DNA from: Polyangiaceae bacterium
GTDB taxonomy: Bacteria > Myxococcota_A > Polyangia > Polyangiales > Polyangiaceae
Direction of reading: 5' to 3'
DNA length: 64,000 nucleotides
NCBI GenBank assembly: GCA_015075635.1
Contig: JABTUA010000002.1
Coordinates: forward strand, 1-64,000
In this document: one piece after another, positions 35,365 through 44,682 of the stretch
Position numbering within the stretch: position 1 is the first letter of the stretch
Layout of the letters: each line of letters begins with the position of its first letter
The notes under the pieces: model-generated
Told to the model about the DNA's origin: nothing
Database searches by the model: none
The model's input: only the letters and a program-made list of their open reading frames with translations
Translations under genes and position numbers: made by a program

Positions 35365-37162
35365 GCGCGTAGGAGTTTCCATCTGTCAAAACCCACCGAG
35401 TCCAAGATACGCGGCGGCGGAGCTCGGGTCGAGTGCTGCCCGCGAACCCTCGCGCGGCGGGCGTCCGACGCAGCTCGGCAGAGATTCTCCGCGTCGCCGG
35501 CTGCGCAGGGCACAGCTCCGCCTTCGGCGAGGCGCTCACCGACGTCTCACTCCTTCCCGAACCCCAACATCAACTGCTCGGGCACGCTAACGCCGACACG
35601 GGTCGCAGGCGGGGCCCTCGGGCCGAGGCCATGCTCCGCGAGCAGGCGGGTGATCTGGGCGCGGGTGTTGGCGACCTCGGCCCAGCGCATGGGCCCCGAG
35701 CAGCGCGGGCAGGTCTCCACGTCGGCGGCGAAGACGTGAGCGAGGAGCCAGGCCCACCGCTTTCAGGGTGCGGGCGCGTCGTCCGTGTCGCCGATCAGCT
35801 CGAGCTGATCGCCGCGAGCAGGCGGGGCTTGTTCGCGGTCGCGTCGTCGAGCGCGGGCGTGGGCACGACGAGACGCCGGCGCGAGGAGTGGCTCGAGAGT
35901 ACGCCGAAGTACCGGAGCAAGTGGAATCGCGGCGGGGGCACAGCAGCGACGAGCCGCGGGATGAGGTCAGCTGGCTCGAACACGAGCGCTCGCGTGCCGT
36001 CGCGCCACACCTTCTTGAACGTCAGCTCGAGCTTGCCGTCCGCGCGGCGCTCGAGGCGGTCCTGCGCGACGGGGGGCGCGTGATGTACTTGCAGAGCCGC
36101 TCCACGCGACGGCGGTCCCGCCCGTCCACGACCTGCACGGCGTGGATGTTGATACCGCGCACCTCTGCGATGGGCTGGTCGGTCGCATCGACGGCGCGGG
36201 GCGCGCGGGTGGGTCGGGCGAGGCGATGAGGCGAAGCGGCGGCTGGCCAGCGCGGTCGCCGCTCACGGAGAGGCCCTGCGCGGCGGCGGCGGCAGCAGGC
36301 GGCCAGGCCAGGCTCGTCGAGGGCGAGCTCTGGTGGCGTGTCCTCGACGAGCTCGGGGTCGAGGCTCTTGCCGTGCGCTCGGAGGAGCTTCTCGACGCGA
36401 GCGGCGGTGCGCGCGGCCACCTCGGCGATGTCGGTTCGCGTGGGCGTGTCGAGCTCGCGAAACTCGAGCGGCGAGCGCGGGTCGTCGTTCTCGTGAACGT
36501 AAACGCCGTCGAGCACCAGCGAGTGGAAGTGGACGTTCAGGCGCAGCGCGCTGTCCGTCCTCTGCACCGCGGCCACGCCGCCCGTGTGCGCGTCTGCGAC
36601 GCTCGCTAGCCCGAGCTGGCGCTTCGCTCGCCAGCGCAGTGAGCGGTCCACCTCTGCCATGAACGCGCTCACCACCTCGGCGCAGAGCTTCCGGTCGTAG
36701 CCGAGCAAGGCTCGCAGTCCCCAGGGCAGTGAGCAGATCCAATGGCGAATGGGCACGCGCGGCAGGACGCTCTGCTCCAAGTGGACGGCGGTGTCCGCCA
36801 TCCGCCGACCGAGGCAGGAGGGCAGAATCCGCGCTGTTTGCAGGAGAAGGCGACGAGCTCGGAGTAGCCGCACTCGCGACAGACCAGATGCAGACACCCG
36901 TGCTCGAGACGCCCGCAGCGAAGGTACTCCTCGAACTCCTTCACCACGAAGCGCGGCAGTCCGCCGTGCTCCTCCGCGCGCTCGAGGAACGCCGGCCAGT
37001 GCTCCGCCACCGTCTGGTAGAGCACGGTCCTCTCCGGCCGGTGGCGGAAGCGCGAGCGCTCGGGCTGTGCGAGCGCATGTGCAGGGTGGCCCACGCCACT
37101 GCCGCCTCAGCGAGCGGCGTGCCAGCCAGGTGAACCCAAAACCCCGCTGTTTCGCTCGCTCA
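35365..37162 (-). mobile_element. IS91-family element, copy C, decayed
   Basis: 1798 bp, same ends as copy B. The GCGCGTAGGAG end sits inside the RND pump gene; the opposite end abuts CAAG (37163-37166) and the DUF559-ImmA segment. Single-base deletions in G-runs (for example at the G7 run near 36070 and G5 runs near 35823 and 36196) break the transposase. Confidence 0.9.
35547..37094 (-). pseudogene. IS91-family transposase, copy C, frameshifted
   Basis: Over 97% of copy B's coding sequence is present, but the frame is broken at least four times by one-base losses in homopolymers. The N-terminus (from 37094) and the HUH stretch (LNVHFHSLVLDGVYV) survive in separate frames. Could be real decay or residual sequencing error. 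Confidence 0.85.
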
Positions 37163-38117
37163 CAAGGTGGCGAAGTGGCGAACTCAGGTGGCGATCGACG
37201 CGCTTCGTGACACCCGGCGGGTGCCACCGTCACCCATCGCTGCCGAGCACCGCGCGCACGCGCGCGACCGCTTCCTGAGGTCCCGGGCGGCGAGCTCCGC
37301 CGGCAGCCGCAACACCCGCCACCCGCGGCGACCAAGCTCCCGGTCCCGGCGCGCATCGGCCGCACGCCGGCTGGCGTGGTACGCGCCATCGACCTCAATC
37401 ACGACGCGCACGGAGGGCACGGCGAAGTCCGCGATGTACCGGCCGACGACGTACTGACGTCGGACGACCGCGCCCAGCTTCCCGCCGCCACGCAGCTCCC
37501 GCCACAGCGCCTCCTCCGTGGGCGTCTGCGCAAAGCGCATGGCGCGCGCCCGAGCTTCGATGACTTGCGAGTGAGTGGTCTTCCAAGACAGCGACGCAGC
37601 AGGGTGTCGTGGTGCGTTACGACGGCCTGGCGGAAGAAGGGTCCGGGTCGTTCCACCCGGATCCGCGCGAACGTGGCGAGAAGCGTCCCACCATCACTAT
37701 CGCGCGGCCTTTCTACGAAGCGGTCAATCGGCCCACGCGCAGCCGAAACGCGGGCGGCGCGCATCTTCCGCCACCGAATCTACTCGCCGAGACGTTCACG
37801 CTCGCTCACGAGTGCGGCCACTTTCTCTCGTGGCGCGAGAGGGCGCCACGTGATGAGTGGACAGCGTACTACATCGCTGCGAAGGCGCGCGATGACGCGT
37901 GGTCGCAACTCCCCGATGACCTGCCCCCACCCGAGTACAACGAAAGGCTTCGCTCGTCCGCCAAGGAGCAACTGACCGCTGACCAGATCGACCTTATTCT
38001 CGCTGAAGAAGCACGCGCATGGGCGATTGGCCGCGAACTCCTGGAGTCTTTGGGGTTTGAGGACTTACCGGCGTACGACGAGAGGACGATCAGAGGCCTA
38101 CACGACCATCGATACCG
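37163..38117. repeat. IS91-linked DUF559-ImmA segment, copy C
   Basis: Begins CAAG after the IS91 end. Matches copy A with small indels up to 38117 (A 899), 127 bp further into the ImmA gene than copy B, then switches to AT-richer unrelated DNA. DUF559 (37184-37540, minus) has frame changes near its end. Confidence 0.88.
37184..37540 (-). pseudogene. DUF559 protein, copy C, degraded end
   Basis: Core EALWRELRG and VVIEVDGAYH are intact, but there is an extra codon (GGG insertion) in the Gly run and a frame change after AARDL, replacing the last residues of copies A and B. Confidence 0.6.
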
Positions 38118-38253
38118 GTCCAACCGCGTCCGTAAAGAATTTGAGCGTTTGCGTTTCTGCAGGATCGGAAAGAAATTCTATGAAGTTATCATATGTACCG
38201 TCCCAGCTACCCGTTCGGAATACATTCGTGGATGCCGGCCGCTGAACCTGTAA
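37609..38253 (+). CDS. ImmA/IrrE-like metallopeptidase, copy C, changed C-terminus
   Basis: 214 residues. Identical to copy A (including HECGH) through residue 170, then 44 residues of unrelated sequence derived from the AT-rich segment. Copy C thus keeps nearly all the cassette protein and may still be functional if the last 15 native residues are dispensable. Confidence 0.6.
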   Translation: MVRYDGLAEEGSGSFHPDPRERGEKRPTITIARPFYEAVNRPTRSRNAGGAHLPPPNLLAETFTLAHECGHFLSWRERAPRDEWTAYYIAAKARDDAWSQLPDDLPPPEYNERLRSSAKEQLTADQIDLILAEEARAWAIGRELLESLGFEDLPAYDERTIRGLHDHRYRSNRVRKEFERLRFCRIGKKFYEVIICTVPATRSEYIRGCRPLNL

Positions 38254-38815
38254 ATTCGAACCCGCCCAAAGCGTTTTTGCGGCGACCTGATGATTTGGAA
38301 CAATCAAGTCCCCGGTCATGGTATCGCCTGTAACATCCACCCAAATATCCGAAACGGCAGATGCGGTTGGCCACGTTGTGCGGCAAGTATCATTCTTCAA
38401 ACAAATTTGGGTAACGGCCAGCGTTCCATTTGATCCTCCGAATCCCGCAACATCAATGTTTCCGTAAACGCCAACGCTGAAACCCGTAGCTCCGAAACCC
38501 CAGTTGCCCATGTTAAGTACAGTATTTCCGCTTCCGTTTACAACTAAGGCTTTTCCCGAATTTTGAAACGATATGTCACCATATGAACGAATCGCCTCCC
38601 CGGTAGCTGTTCCAATAAACCTATTCGAAGTTCCTTCACCTGAGATACTAAAATTCCTGTTTGTTGCGCAGGCACTCCCGGTTGAAGCCATATTGGACCA
38701 AGCGTATTGCTTGACGGCGGATTTGAAGGCGCGCCAACCCATGCGGCATAACTGAACCCTGCTGACCCAATGCCGATAACGGCGGCCAGCAAAATACCAA
38801 AAGCTCGGATTTCAT
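38118..38815 (-). pseudogene. Secreted beta-structured protein of unknown type, two frameshifts
   Basis: Reconstructed from three frames: the ATG is at 38815, but one A is missing from a likely AAAA run, after which IRAFGILLAAVIGIGSAGFS gives a signal peptide, then WVGAPSNPPSSNTLGPIW. A second loss near 38660 shifts to NFSISGEGTSNRFIGTATGE, continuing as repetitive Asn/Gly/Thr-rich sequence ending SDPAETQTLKFF. The style (signal peptide, PSNPPS...NT, GTSNRF) is common in genes from Patescibacteria and similar lineages. The 3' end is cut at 38118. Confidence 0.55.
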
Positions 38816-39065
38816 ATTAAACAAAGTATACCATAAGAAAAAGGGCGGTTCATCTTTCGATGTCCGCCCTTTGAGGAGAGTCCCCAAAGCTCGTTACAGC
38901 GTGGAGGATTATTGACAGGTCCCGATGTATACGCCGGCCATGCCCGTGATGTCACTGTACGTGGCAGCCGCTACCTGGTTTGAACCGGGAGGATGCCAAG
39001 CCGGAAGTACCCATGGCGATGCCATCAACGGTCTGTTCAGCCCAGCTGCCGAGGACTGTATGTAA

Positions 39066-40952
39066 TCAGGCGGGCAGAGCCAGCCTGTTGCGGACTCGCA
39101 GAGCCGCCGGCAAAGCAGCTCCCTGCCATGGCGACCAAACCGCGCTGTCAGCCTCGGTCACGGTGCTGTTAAACCGCGTCCAGTTCGACAAATCCGTGCT
39201 CGTCAGGCGCATGCCGCGGTATTTCGAGCCATCCCAGTAGCTTCCTACCGCAATGATTTCGTTCCCGGCGCCGTGAACGGCGCCAAGCTGTACCGCGTCT
39301 CCGGGCAGGGTCGTGATGTCTTTCCACGAACCGTTTCCGTCATAGTGCCACAGCAAGGCTTTTACGGGATTGCTCCCGGAGTCCAGCTGTGTCCCCACCG
39401 CGTACACGTCCGAGGATGACTTGCCCCAGATATGTCGCATGAGGATTGACGACGGATACGCAGGAACGGTCATTTGTGCCCATGATCCCCCGTTTTTGCG
39501 GAAAATCTTGGCATACGACAGCAACGGCGGAAGGGTGGTGGAAGATCGGACAAGGACAAAGACATTGTTCGCATCTTCTCCCCAAATGGAGAGCACGTAG
39601 GCGTCGCCGGCAGCCGTAGGAAGGCTCGAGTCTACGACCCATGCTCCTTTGTTTTGCCGCCGAAGCAAGCGCGCCTTTGGGTTTGTGAATTGGCCTTTGG
39701 TTCCGCCGCCGGCCCACACATCATTTGCGGATGGACCCCAAACGGCATGCATTGCCGACCAGCTCTCGCCGCTCACAGCCGGAAGCGTCATGAGGCTCCA
39801 GGCGGAACCGTTACGATGAGCGATTTCGCCCGTGCCGTAGAGTCCGGTTGCCACGTAGATGTCGCTCGGCGCCGAGGCCCACACATCTGCCGTCAGGTCC
39901 ATACCCGACGGGAACGTGTTGTCCCGCGTAAAGCCGGAGCAATTCAGGGCCTGCGGCGATCCGCCGGTGCCTCCCGTGGATCCGCCCGTTCCCGACGTTC
40001 CGCCTGTACCACCAGCGTCGCCACCGGTGCCTCCGGTGTTTCCGCCGGATCCGGACGTTCCGCCCGTACTGCTGCCGCCGGTCCCGCCGGAGCCCGAGCT
40101 TCCGCCCGTTCCTGACGTTCCGCCGGTGCCTGACGAGCCGCCCGTACCGCCATCCTGGTTTATGCAGGGAGCGCCGGGCGTACCGGTGGTCGTCCACGTC
40201 CAGACAGTCCCGTTACACGAAAGCGTTCCGGGCACCTGCTGGCTGCAGTAGCCGCAGCTCTGGATGTCCTGAATGCTGCAGGGCTTGTTGTTGAAGAACG
40301 ACTCGGGATCGCTGATGTTCGCCGCGCAGTTCCCGCTGTTCGAGCAGTTTGTGCAAAGCGTCCACACACCCGAACCCGTACCACCGGTTCCGCCCGTACC
40401 CGACGTTCCGCCAGTGCCGCTGCCAATGCAGACGCCAGCCATGCAACTGGCAGGTGCGCAGCAGGTCAATCCACCTCCGCAAGAAGCGCCGGGCGCTTGG
40501 CAGGCTGAGCCGCCAGTACCGCTGCCACCATCTTGTCCCGCGATGCCGCCGGAACCAGAGGTACCTCCTGTTGCCGAGCTTCCGCCCGACCCGGACATGC
40601 CACCTGAACCTCCCCCGTCCGGGGGCTCGCCGCCGGTGCCGGAATCCGACCCGGCAATACCGCCCGTTGCGCTTGTGCCGGCTTGGCCGGCAATGCCTCC
40701 GCTTCCCCCGCCGCTCGGACTTCCGCCCACGCCTGCTTCACAGCCATTGGACAGGGTGCATTGCGCGCCCCCTGTGCCGCCGCTTGCCGAGCTTCCGCCC
40801 GTGCCGCCAACGGAAGTGCCGGCAATGCCGCCGCTCCCGTCCGGTTTCGTCGCATCCGCCGGATCGTCGCCAGAGCAAGCCCAGGCGACCAAGCCGAATG
40901 CGACGGCCCAAAGCGCTTTTGCGCTCATCGTCGTCTGGTACTTGTTCGTCAC
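39066..40952 (-). CDS. Large Gly-rich lipoprotein with Cys region and beta-propeller-like C-terminus
   Basis: 628 residues from GTG 40952, chosen because GGAGG lies 6 bp before it; ATG 40928 is the alternative. Lipobox VAWACSGDD, then long stretches of GGTGGSS-type repeats (about residues 40-170 and 250-330), a Cys-rich module (CTNCSNSGNC, CSIQDIQSCGYCSQ), and a C-terminal propeller with repeated motifs such as SDIYVATG, NDVWAGGG and SDVYAVGT. This is a myxobacterial surface-protein architecture, despite the AT-richer DNA. After residue ~600 an alternative frame also reads plausibly to 38911, hinting at a C-terminal frameshift. Confidence 0.75.
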   Translation of the reverse strand: MTNKYQTTMSAKALWAVAFGLVAWACSGDDPADATKPDGSGGIAGTSVGGTGGSSASGGTGGAQCTLSNGCEAGVGGSPSGGGSGGIAGQAGTSATGGIAGSDSGTGGEPPDGGGSGGMSGSGGSSATGGTSGSGGIAGQDGGSGTGGSACQAPGASCGGGLTCCAPASCMAGVCIGSGTGGTSGTGGTGGTGSGVWTLCTNCSNSGNCAANISDPESFFNNKPCSIQDIQSCGYCSQQVPGTLSCNGTVWTWTTTGTPGAPCINQDGGTGGSSGTGGTSGTGGSSGSGGTGGSSTGGTSGSGGNTGGTGGDAGGTGGTSGTGGSTGGTGGSPQALNCSGFTRDNTFPSGMDLTADVWASAPSDIYVATGLYGTGEIAHRNGSAWSLMTLPAVSGESWSAMHAVWGPSANDVWAGGGTKGQFTNPKARLLRRQNKGAWVVDSSLPTAAGDAYVLSIWGEDANNVFVLVRSSTTLPPLLSYAKIFRKNGGSWAQMTVPAYPSSILMRHIWGKSSSDVYAVGTQLDSGSNPVKALLWHYDGNGSWKDITTLPGDAVQLGAVHGAGNEIIAVGSYWDGSKYRGMRLTSTDLSNWTRFNSTVTEADSAVWSPWQGAALPAALRVRNRLALPA

Positions 40953-41269
40953 GATTGCCTCCGTGTTTTTTGAAACCTGTCTGTCATTGTGAAGGTAAAC
41001 CGCTTTTCGGCGGCTGTCCGGCTTATCCGGATATATCCCGATTGGTCGGGACCCATACCTGCCCCTACTTAAAGGCAGATAGCGCATTTCATCAGGTTTT
41101 TGTGAAAATGTCAAGTTTGCCATTCTCACCCCCTGCTACGCATATTCAATATACCATTGTCAAGCGAGTTTGGTAATAATAAATGGGAAATGTGCATAAT
41201 GGGCAAAGGCAAAGGGAACGGGGTTTTGGTTACGGGTTATTGGTTATGGGATTCGGATTGCGGGGCGCA

Positions 41270-43059
41270 GCGCGTAGGAGTTTCCATCTGTCAAAACCCA
41301 CCGAGTCCAAGATACGCGGCGGCGGAGCTCGGGTCGAGTGCTGCCCGCGAACCCTCGCGCGGCGGGCGTCCGACGCAGCTCGGCAGAGATTCTCCGCGTC
41401 GCCGGCTGCGCAGGGCACAGCTCCGCCTTCGGCGAGGCGCTCACCGACGTCTCACTCCTTCCCGAACCCCAACATCAACTGCTCGGGCACGCTAACGCCG
41501 ACACGGGTCGCAGGCGGGGCCCTCGGGCCGAGGCCATGCTCCGCGAGCAGGCGGGTGATCTGGGCGCGGGTGTTGGCGACCTCGGCCCAGCGCATGGGCC
41601 CCGAGCAGCGCGGGCAGGTCTCCACGTCGGCGGCGAAGACGTGAGCGAGGAGCCAGGCCCACCGCTTTCGGGGTGCGGGCGCGTCGTCCGTGTCGCCGAT
41701 CAGCTCGAGCTGATCGCCGCGAGCAGGCGGGGCTTGTTCGCGGTCGCGTCGTCGAGCGCGGGCGTGGGCACGACGAGACGCCGGCGCGGAGGGCTCGAGA
41801 GTACGCCAGTACCGGAGCAAGTGGAATCGCGGCGGGGGCACAGCAGCGACGAGCCGCGGGATGAGGTCAGCTGGCTCGAACACGAGCGCTCGCGTGCCGT
41901 CGCGCCACACCTTCTTGAACGTCAGCTCGAGCTTGCCGTCCGCGCGGCGCTCGAGGCGGTCCTGCGCGACGGGGGCGCGTGATGTACTTGCAGAGCCGCT
42001 CCACGCGACGGCGGTCCCGCCCGTCCACGACCTGCACGGCGTGGATGTTGATACCGCGCACCTCTGCGATGGGCTGGTCGGTCGCATCGACGGCGCGGGG
42101 GCGCGCGGGTGGGTCGGGCGAGGCGATGAGGCGAAGCGGCGGCTGGCCAGCGCGGTCGCCGCTCACGGAGAGGCCCTGCGCGGCGGCGGCGTAGCAGGCG
42201 GCCAGGCCAGGCTCGTCGAGGGCGAGCTCTGGTGGCGTGTCCTCGACGAGCTCGGGGTCGAGGCTCTTGCCGTGCGCTCGGAGGAGCTTCTCGACGCGAG
42301 CGGCGGTGCGCGCAGCCACCTCGGCGATGTCGGTTCGCGTGGGCGTGTCGAGCTCGCGAAACTCGAGCGGCGAGCGCGGGTCGTCGTTCTCGTGAACGTA
42401 AACGCCGTCGAGCACCAGCGAGTGGAAGTGGACGTTCAGGCGCAGCGCGCTGTCCGTCCTCTGCACCGCGGCCACGCCGCCCGTGTGCGCGTCTGCGACG
42501 CTCGCTAGCCTGAGCTGGCGCTTCGCTCGCCAGCGCAGTGAGCGGTCCACCTCTGCCATGAACGCGCTCACCACCTCGGCGCAGAGCTTCCGGTCGTAGC
42601 CGAGCAAGGCTCGCAGTCCCCAGGGCGGTGAGCAGATCCAATGGCGAATGGGCACGCGCGGCAGGACGCTCTGCTCCAAGTGGACGGCGGTGTCCGCCAT
42701 CCGCCGACCGAGGCAGGAGGGGCAGAATCCGCGCTGTTTGCAGGGAAGGCGACGAGCTCGGGTAGCCGCACTCGCGACAGACCAGATGCAGACACCCGTG
42801 CTCGAGACGCCCGCAGCGAAGGTACTCCTCGAACTCCTTCACCACGAAGCGCGGCAGTCCGCCGTGCTCCTCCGCGCGCTCGAGGAACGCCGGCCAGTGC
42901 TCCGCCACCGTCTGGTAGAGCACGGTCCTCTCCGGCCGGTGGCGGAAGCGCGAGCGCTCGGGCTGTGCGAGCGCATGTGCAGGGTGGCCCACGCCACTGC
43001 CGCCTCAGCGAGCGGCGTGCCAGCCAGGTGAACCCAAAACCCGCTGTTTCGCTCGCTCA
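41270..43059 (-). mobile_element. IS91-family element, copy D, decayed
   Basis: 1790 bp, same two ends; ter-side end abuts CAAG (43060-43063). It differs from B by a mix of short deletions and several substitutions (for example G to A at 42313 region), so it is older or from a different lineage than B and E. Confidence 0.9.
41452..42992 (-). pseudogene. IS91-family transposase, copy D, frameshifted
   Basis: All parts of the 516-residue transposase are recognisable (N-terminal MGHPAHALAQPERSRFRHRP, HUH motif LNVHFHSLVLDG, C-terminal MLGFGKE) but spread over three frames by deletions near 41790-41810, 41970 and 42750. Confidence 0.85.
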
Positions 43060-43482
43060 CAAGGTGGCGAAGTGGCGAACTCAGGTGGCGATCGACGCGC
43101 TTCGTGACACCCGGCGGGGTGCCACCGTCACCCATCGCTGCCGAGCACCGCGCGCACGCGCGCGACCGCTTCCCGAGGTCCCGGGCAGCGAGCTCCGCCG
43201 GCAGCCGCAACACCCGCCACCCGCGGCGACCAAGCTCCCGGTCCCGGCGCGCATCGGCCGCACGCCGGCTGGCGTGGTACGCGCCATCGACCTCAATCAC
43301 GACGCGCACGGAGGGCACGGCGAAGTCCGCGATGTACCGGCCGACGACGTACTGACGTCGGACGACCGCGCCAGCTTCCCGCCACGCAGCTCCCGCCACA
43401 GCGCCTCCTCCGTGGGCGTCTGCGCAAAGCGCATGGCGCGCGCCCGAGCTTCGATGACTTGCGAGGTGGTGGTCTTCCAAGA
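43060..43482. repeat. IS91-linked DUF559 segment, copy D
   Basis: Begins CAAG and covers the DUF559 gene including its true start, but not the ImmA cassette; the match to copies A-C ends inside the ATG (43482). It most likely shows the original arrangement around DUF559. Confidence 0.85.
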
Positions 43483-43485
43483 CAT
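43123..43485 (-). pseudogene. DUF559 protein, copy D, with native start but frameshifted
   Basis: From ATG 43485: MSWKTTTSQVIEARARAMRF, followed by the copy A sequence, so this reveals the native N-terminus. Two one-base losses in C-runs (near 43370 and 43172) break the frame after GGKL and near the C-terminus. Confidence 0.7.
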
Positions 43486-43861
43486 GGCGCCTCCTGTCCG
43501 GCACCGCGGCGGGCTTTGCCCACCCACGGCGCAGGAGGCGTGACAGCCGCCTCGGTCCTCGCGATGCGCCTCGGCGCGGCGACCTCGGGAAAACGCGGCG
43601 TGAAGCCACAGCGGCTGGCGCGACTCGTGCGCCACCTGGGCAGAGCCGGCCGCGGTGCCGGCAGGAGCCAGCGGCGCGGAAGCTCACGACGCCGTCATCG
43701 AAGCGAGCGGACACGAGCTCGGGCGTCGCCTGCCCTCGAGTCACAGTGATGCGCCAGTCTCAGGCGGCGCGTCTCCCCACGCGCGCAGCGCGCGCCATCG
43801 GCAGGGCGCCGGTGGTCTTGGCAAGACGTGAGCCGGCGCGCGCTGCCGCGTAAGGGGAGAC
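43486..43861. other. Stretch upstream of DUF559 copy D without confident gene
   Basis: GC-rich, no frame has good protein character. Two GC hairpins (GCGCGCAGCGCGC-type near 43790, and 43862-43880) lie in it. It may hold remnants of the DUF559 gene's original neighbour. Confidence 0.4.
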
Positions 43862-43880
43862 CGCGGCGCGCAGCGCCGCG
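43862..43880 (-). terminator. Strong 8-bp hairpin after the IgGFc-type gene
   Basis: CGCGGCGC, loop GCA, GCGCCGCG, located 12 bp past the 3' end of the minus-strand gene at 43892; no T-run, but position fits a terminator. Confidence 0.4.
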
Positions 43881-43891
43881 AGTGGGGGCAC

Positions 43892-44676
43892 CTACTTCAC
43901 CACCGGGATCTCGACCGTATTGATCAGCTTCGTCCCCATCCCGCTGGGTGCGCGTACGACACGTACGCGGTGTACACGTCGCTCGGGCCGAAGGTCACCG
44001 AGCCCCAGCCCCAGACGGTGGCGGTGAAGGGCGCCTTGCTCTGCATCGACTGGCGGCCGTTCGAGCAGTTGCCCTGGCCCTGGAAGGCGCCGGTGACCAG
44101 CGTCGTGTGCGTGTACTCGTAGTCGCCCAGGGGCTTCCAGTCGCCGAGCGTGCCCAGGCACTCGAGCTCCACGTCCTGGAACGCGCCGGACTGATCCTTC
44201 TGGCGCACGACCACCAGGGAGGTCTCAGGGTAGGTCGGGTCGGTGAAGAACACGTAAGAGTCGAGATACTGCCCGACCGGGACGACGTTGACCCACTCCG
44301 GATCGCCTTCGCCCAGGAAGTCGTTGCCGCCGGTCATGTAGGCGCCGACGTAGAACGGGTGGCTCGAGTCCTGGCTCTTCACCGTGAAGGCCTCCTTGCT
44401 CCAGAACTCGACGACCTCGCCTTGCTTCAAGGTGGTGGGCGCGCCGGCGGGGGCGGCGGGGGTGTAGCTCAGCGTGGTGCCGTCCACCGCGCCGACGATG
44501 CGCCAGGGGACGACCTCGTCCACCGGATCGAAGCCCTGGCGGCGCGGCTTGTGGCGCACGGCGACGTATTCGCTGCCGAGCTGCTTCACGGGCAGGAGCT
44601 GCTGCTGCGCGGTGTCGCAGGCCTCCTTGTCCGCGGGCACGTTGATGCAGGTGGCGCCGGCTGCGCCGCCATCGCC
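43892..44676 (-). pseudogene. IgGFc-binding-type protein, C-terminal part only
   Basis: Recognisable pattern: CDTAQQQLLPVKQLGSEYVA, PWRIVGAVDGTTLSYTP, LKQGEVVEFWSKEAFTVKSQ and VGQYLDSYVFFTDPTYP, as in the bacterial IgGFc-binding family of secreted adhesin-like proteins. The N-terminal half and signal peptide are missing, because the plus-strand gene begins at the same point. One G appears lost near 43943; with it the end reads AGMGTKLINTVEIPVVK. Confidence 0.72.
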
Positions 44677-44682
44677 GAAGAC

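Larger units (their letters stand above)
38118..41269. other. AT-richer segment of foreign style between two IS91 copies
   Basis: Base composition is clearly different from both sides (frequent AAA/TTT runs, TAATAATAAATGGG). It contains two minus-strand genes and AT-rich intergenic DNA and is bounded by copy C of the IS91-linked repeat on the left and IS91 copy D on the right. Either horizontally acquired DNA or a join made by the assembler across the repeats. Confidence 0.6.

Noticed and set aside
33230..35539. 769-codon minus-strand frame opposite the RND pump
   Set aside because: Antisense shadow of a gene with strong RND motifs; the frame is rich in Arg, His and Asp without structure.
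39900..40850. Repeat array of GGTGG-type codons as possible CRISPR or satellite
   Set aside because: It is the coding sequence of a Gly-rich linker inside a lipoprotein, irregular at the DNA level.
43948..44680. Plus-strand extension of the 44.7-45.9 kb gene to 43948
   Set aside because: This part is antisense to the IgGFc-type coding sequence, so the extension is not coding; the plus-strand gene is 5'-truncated.
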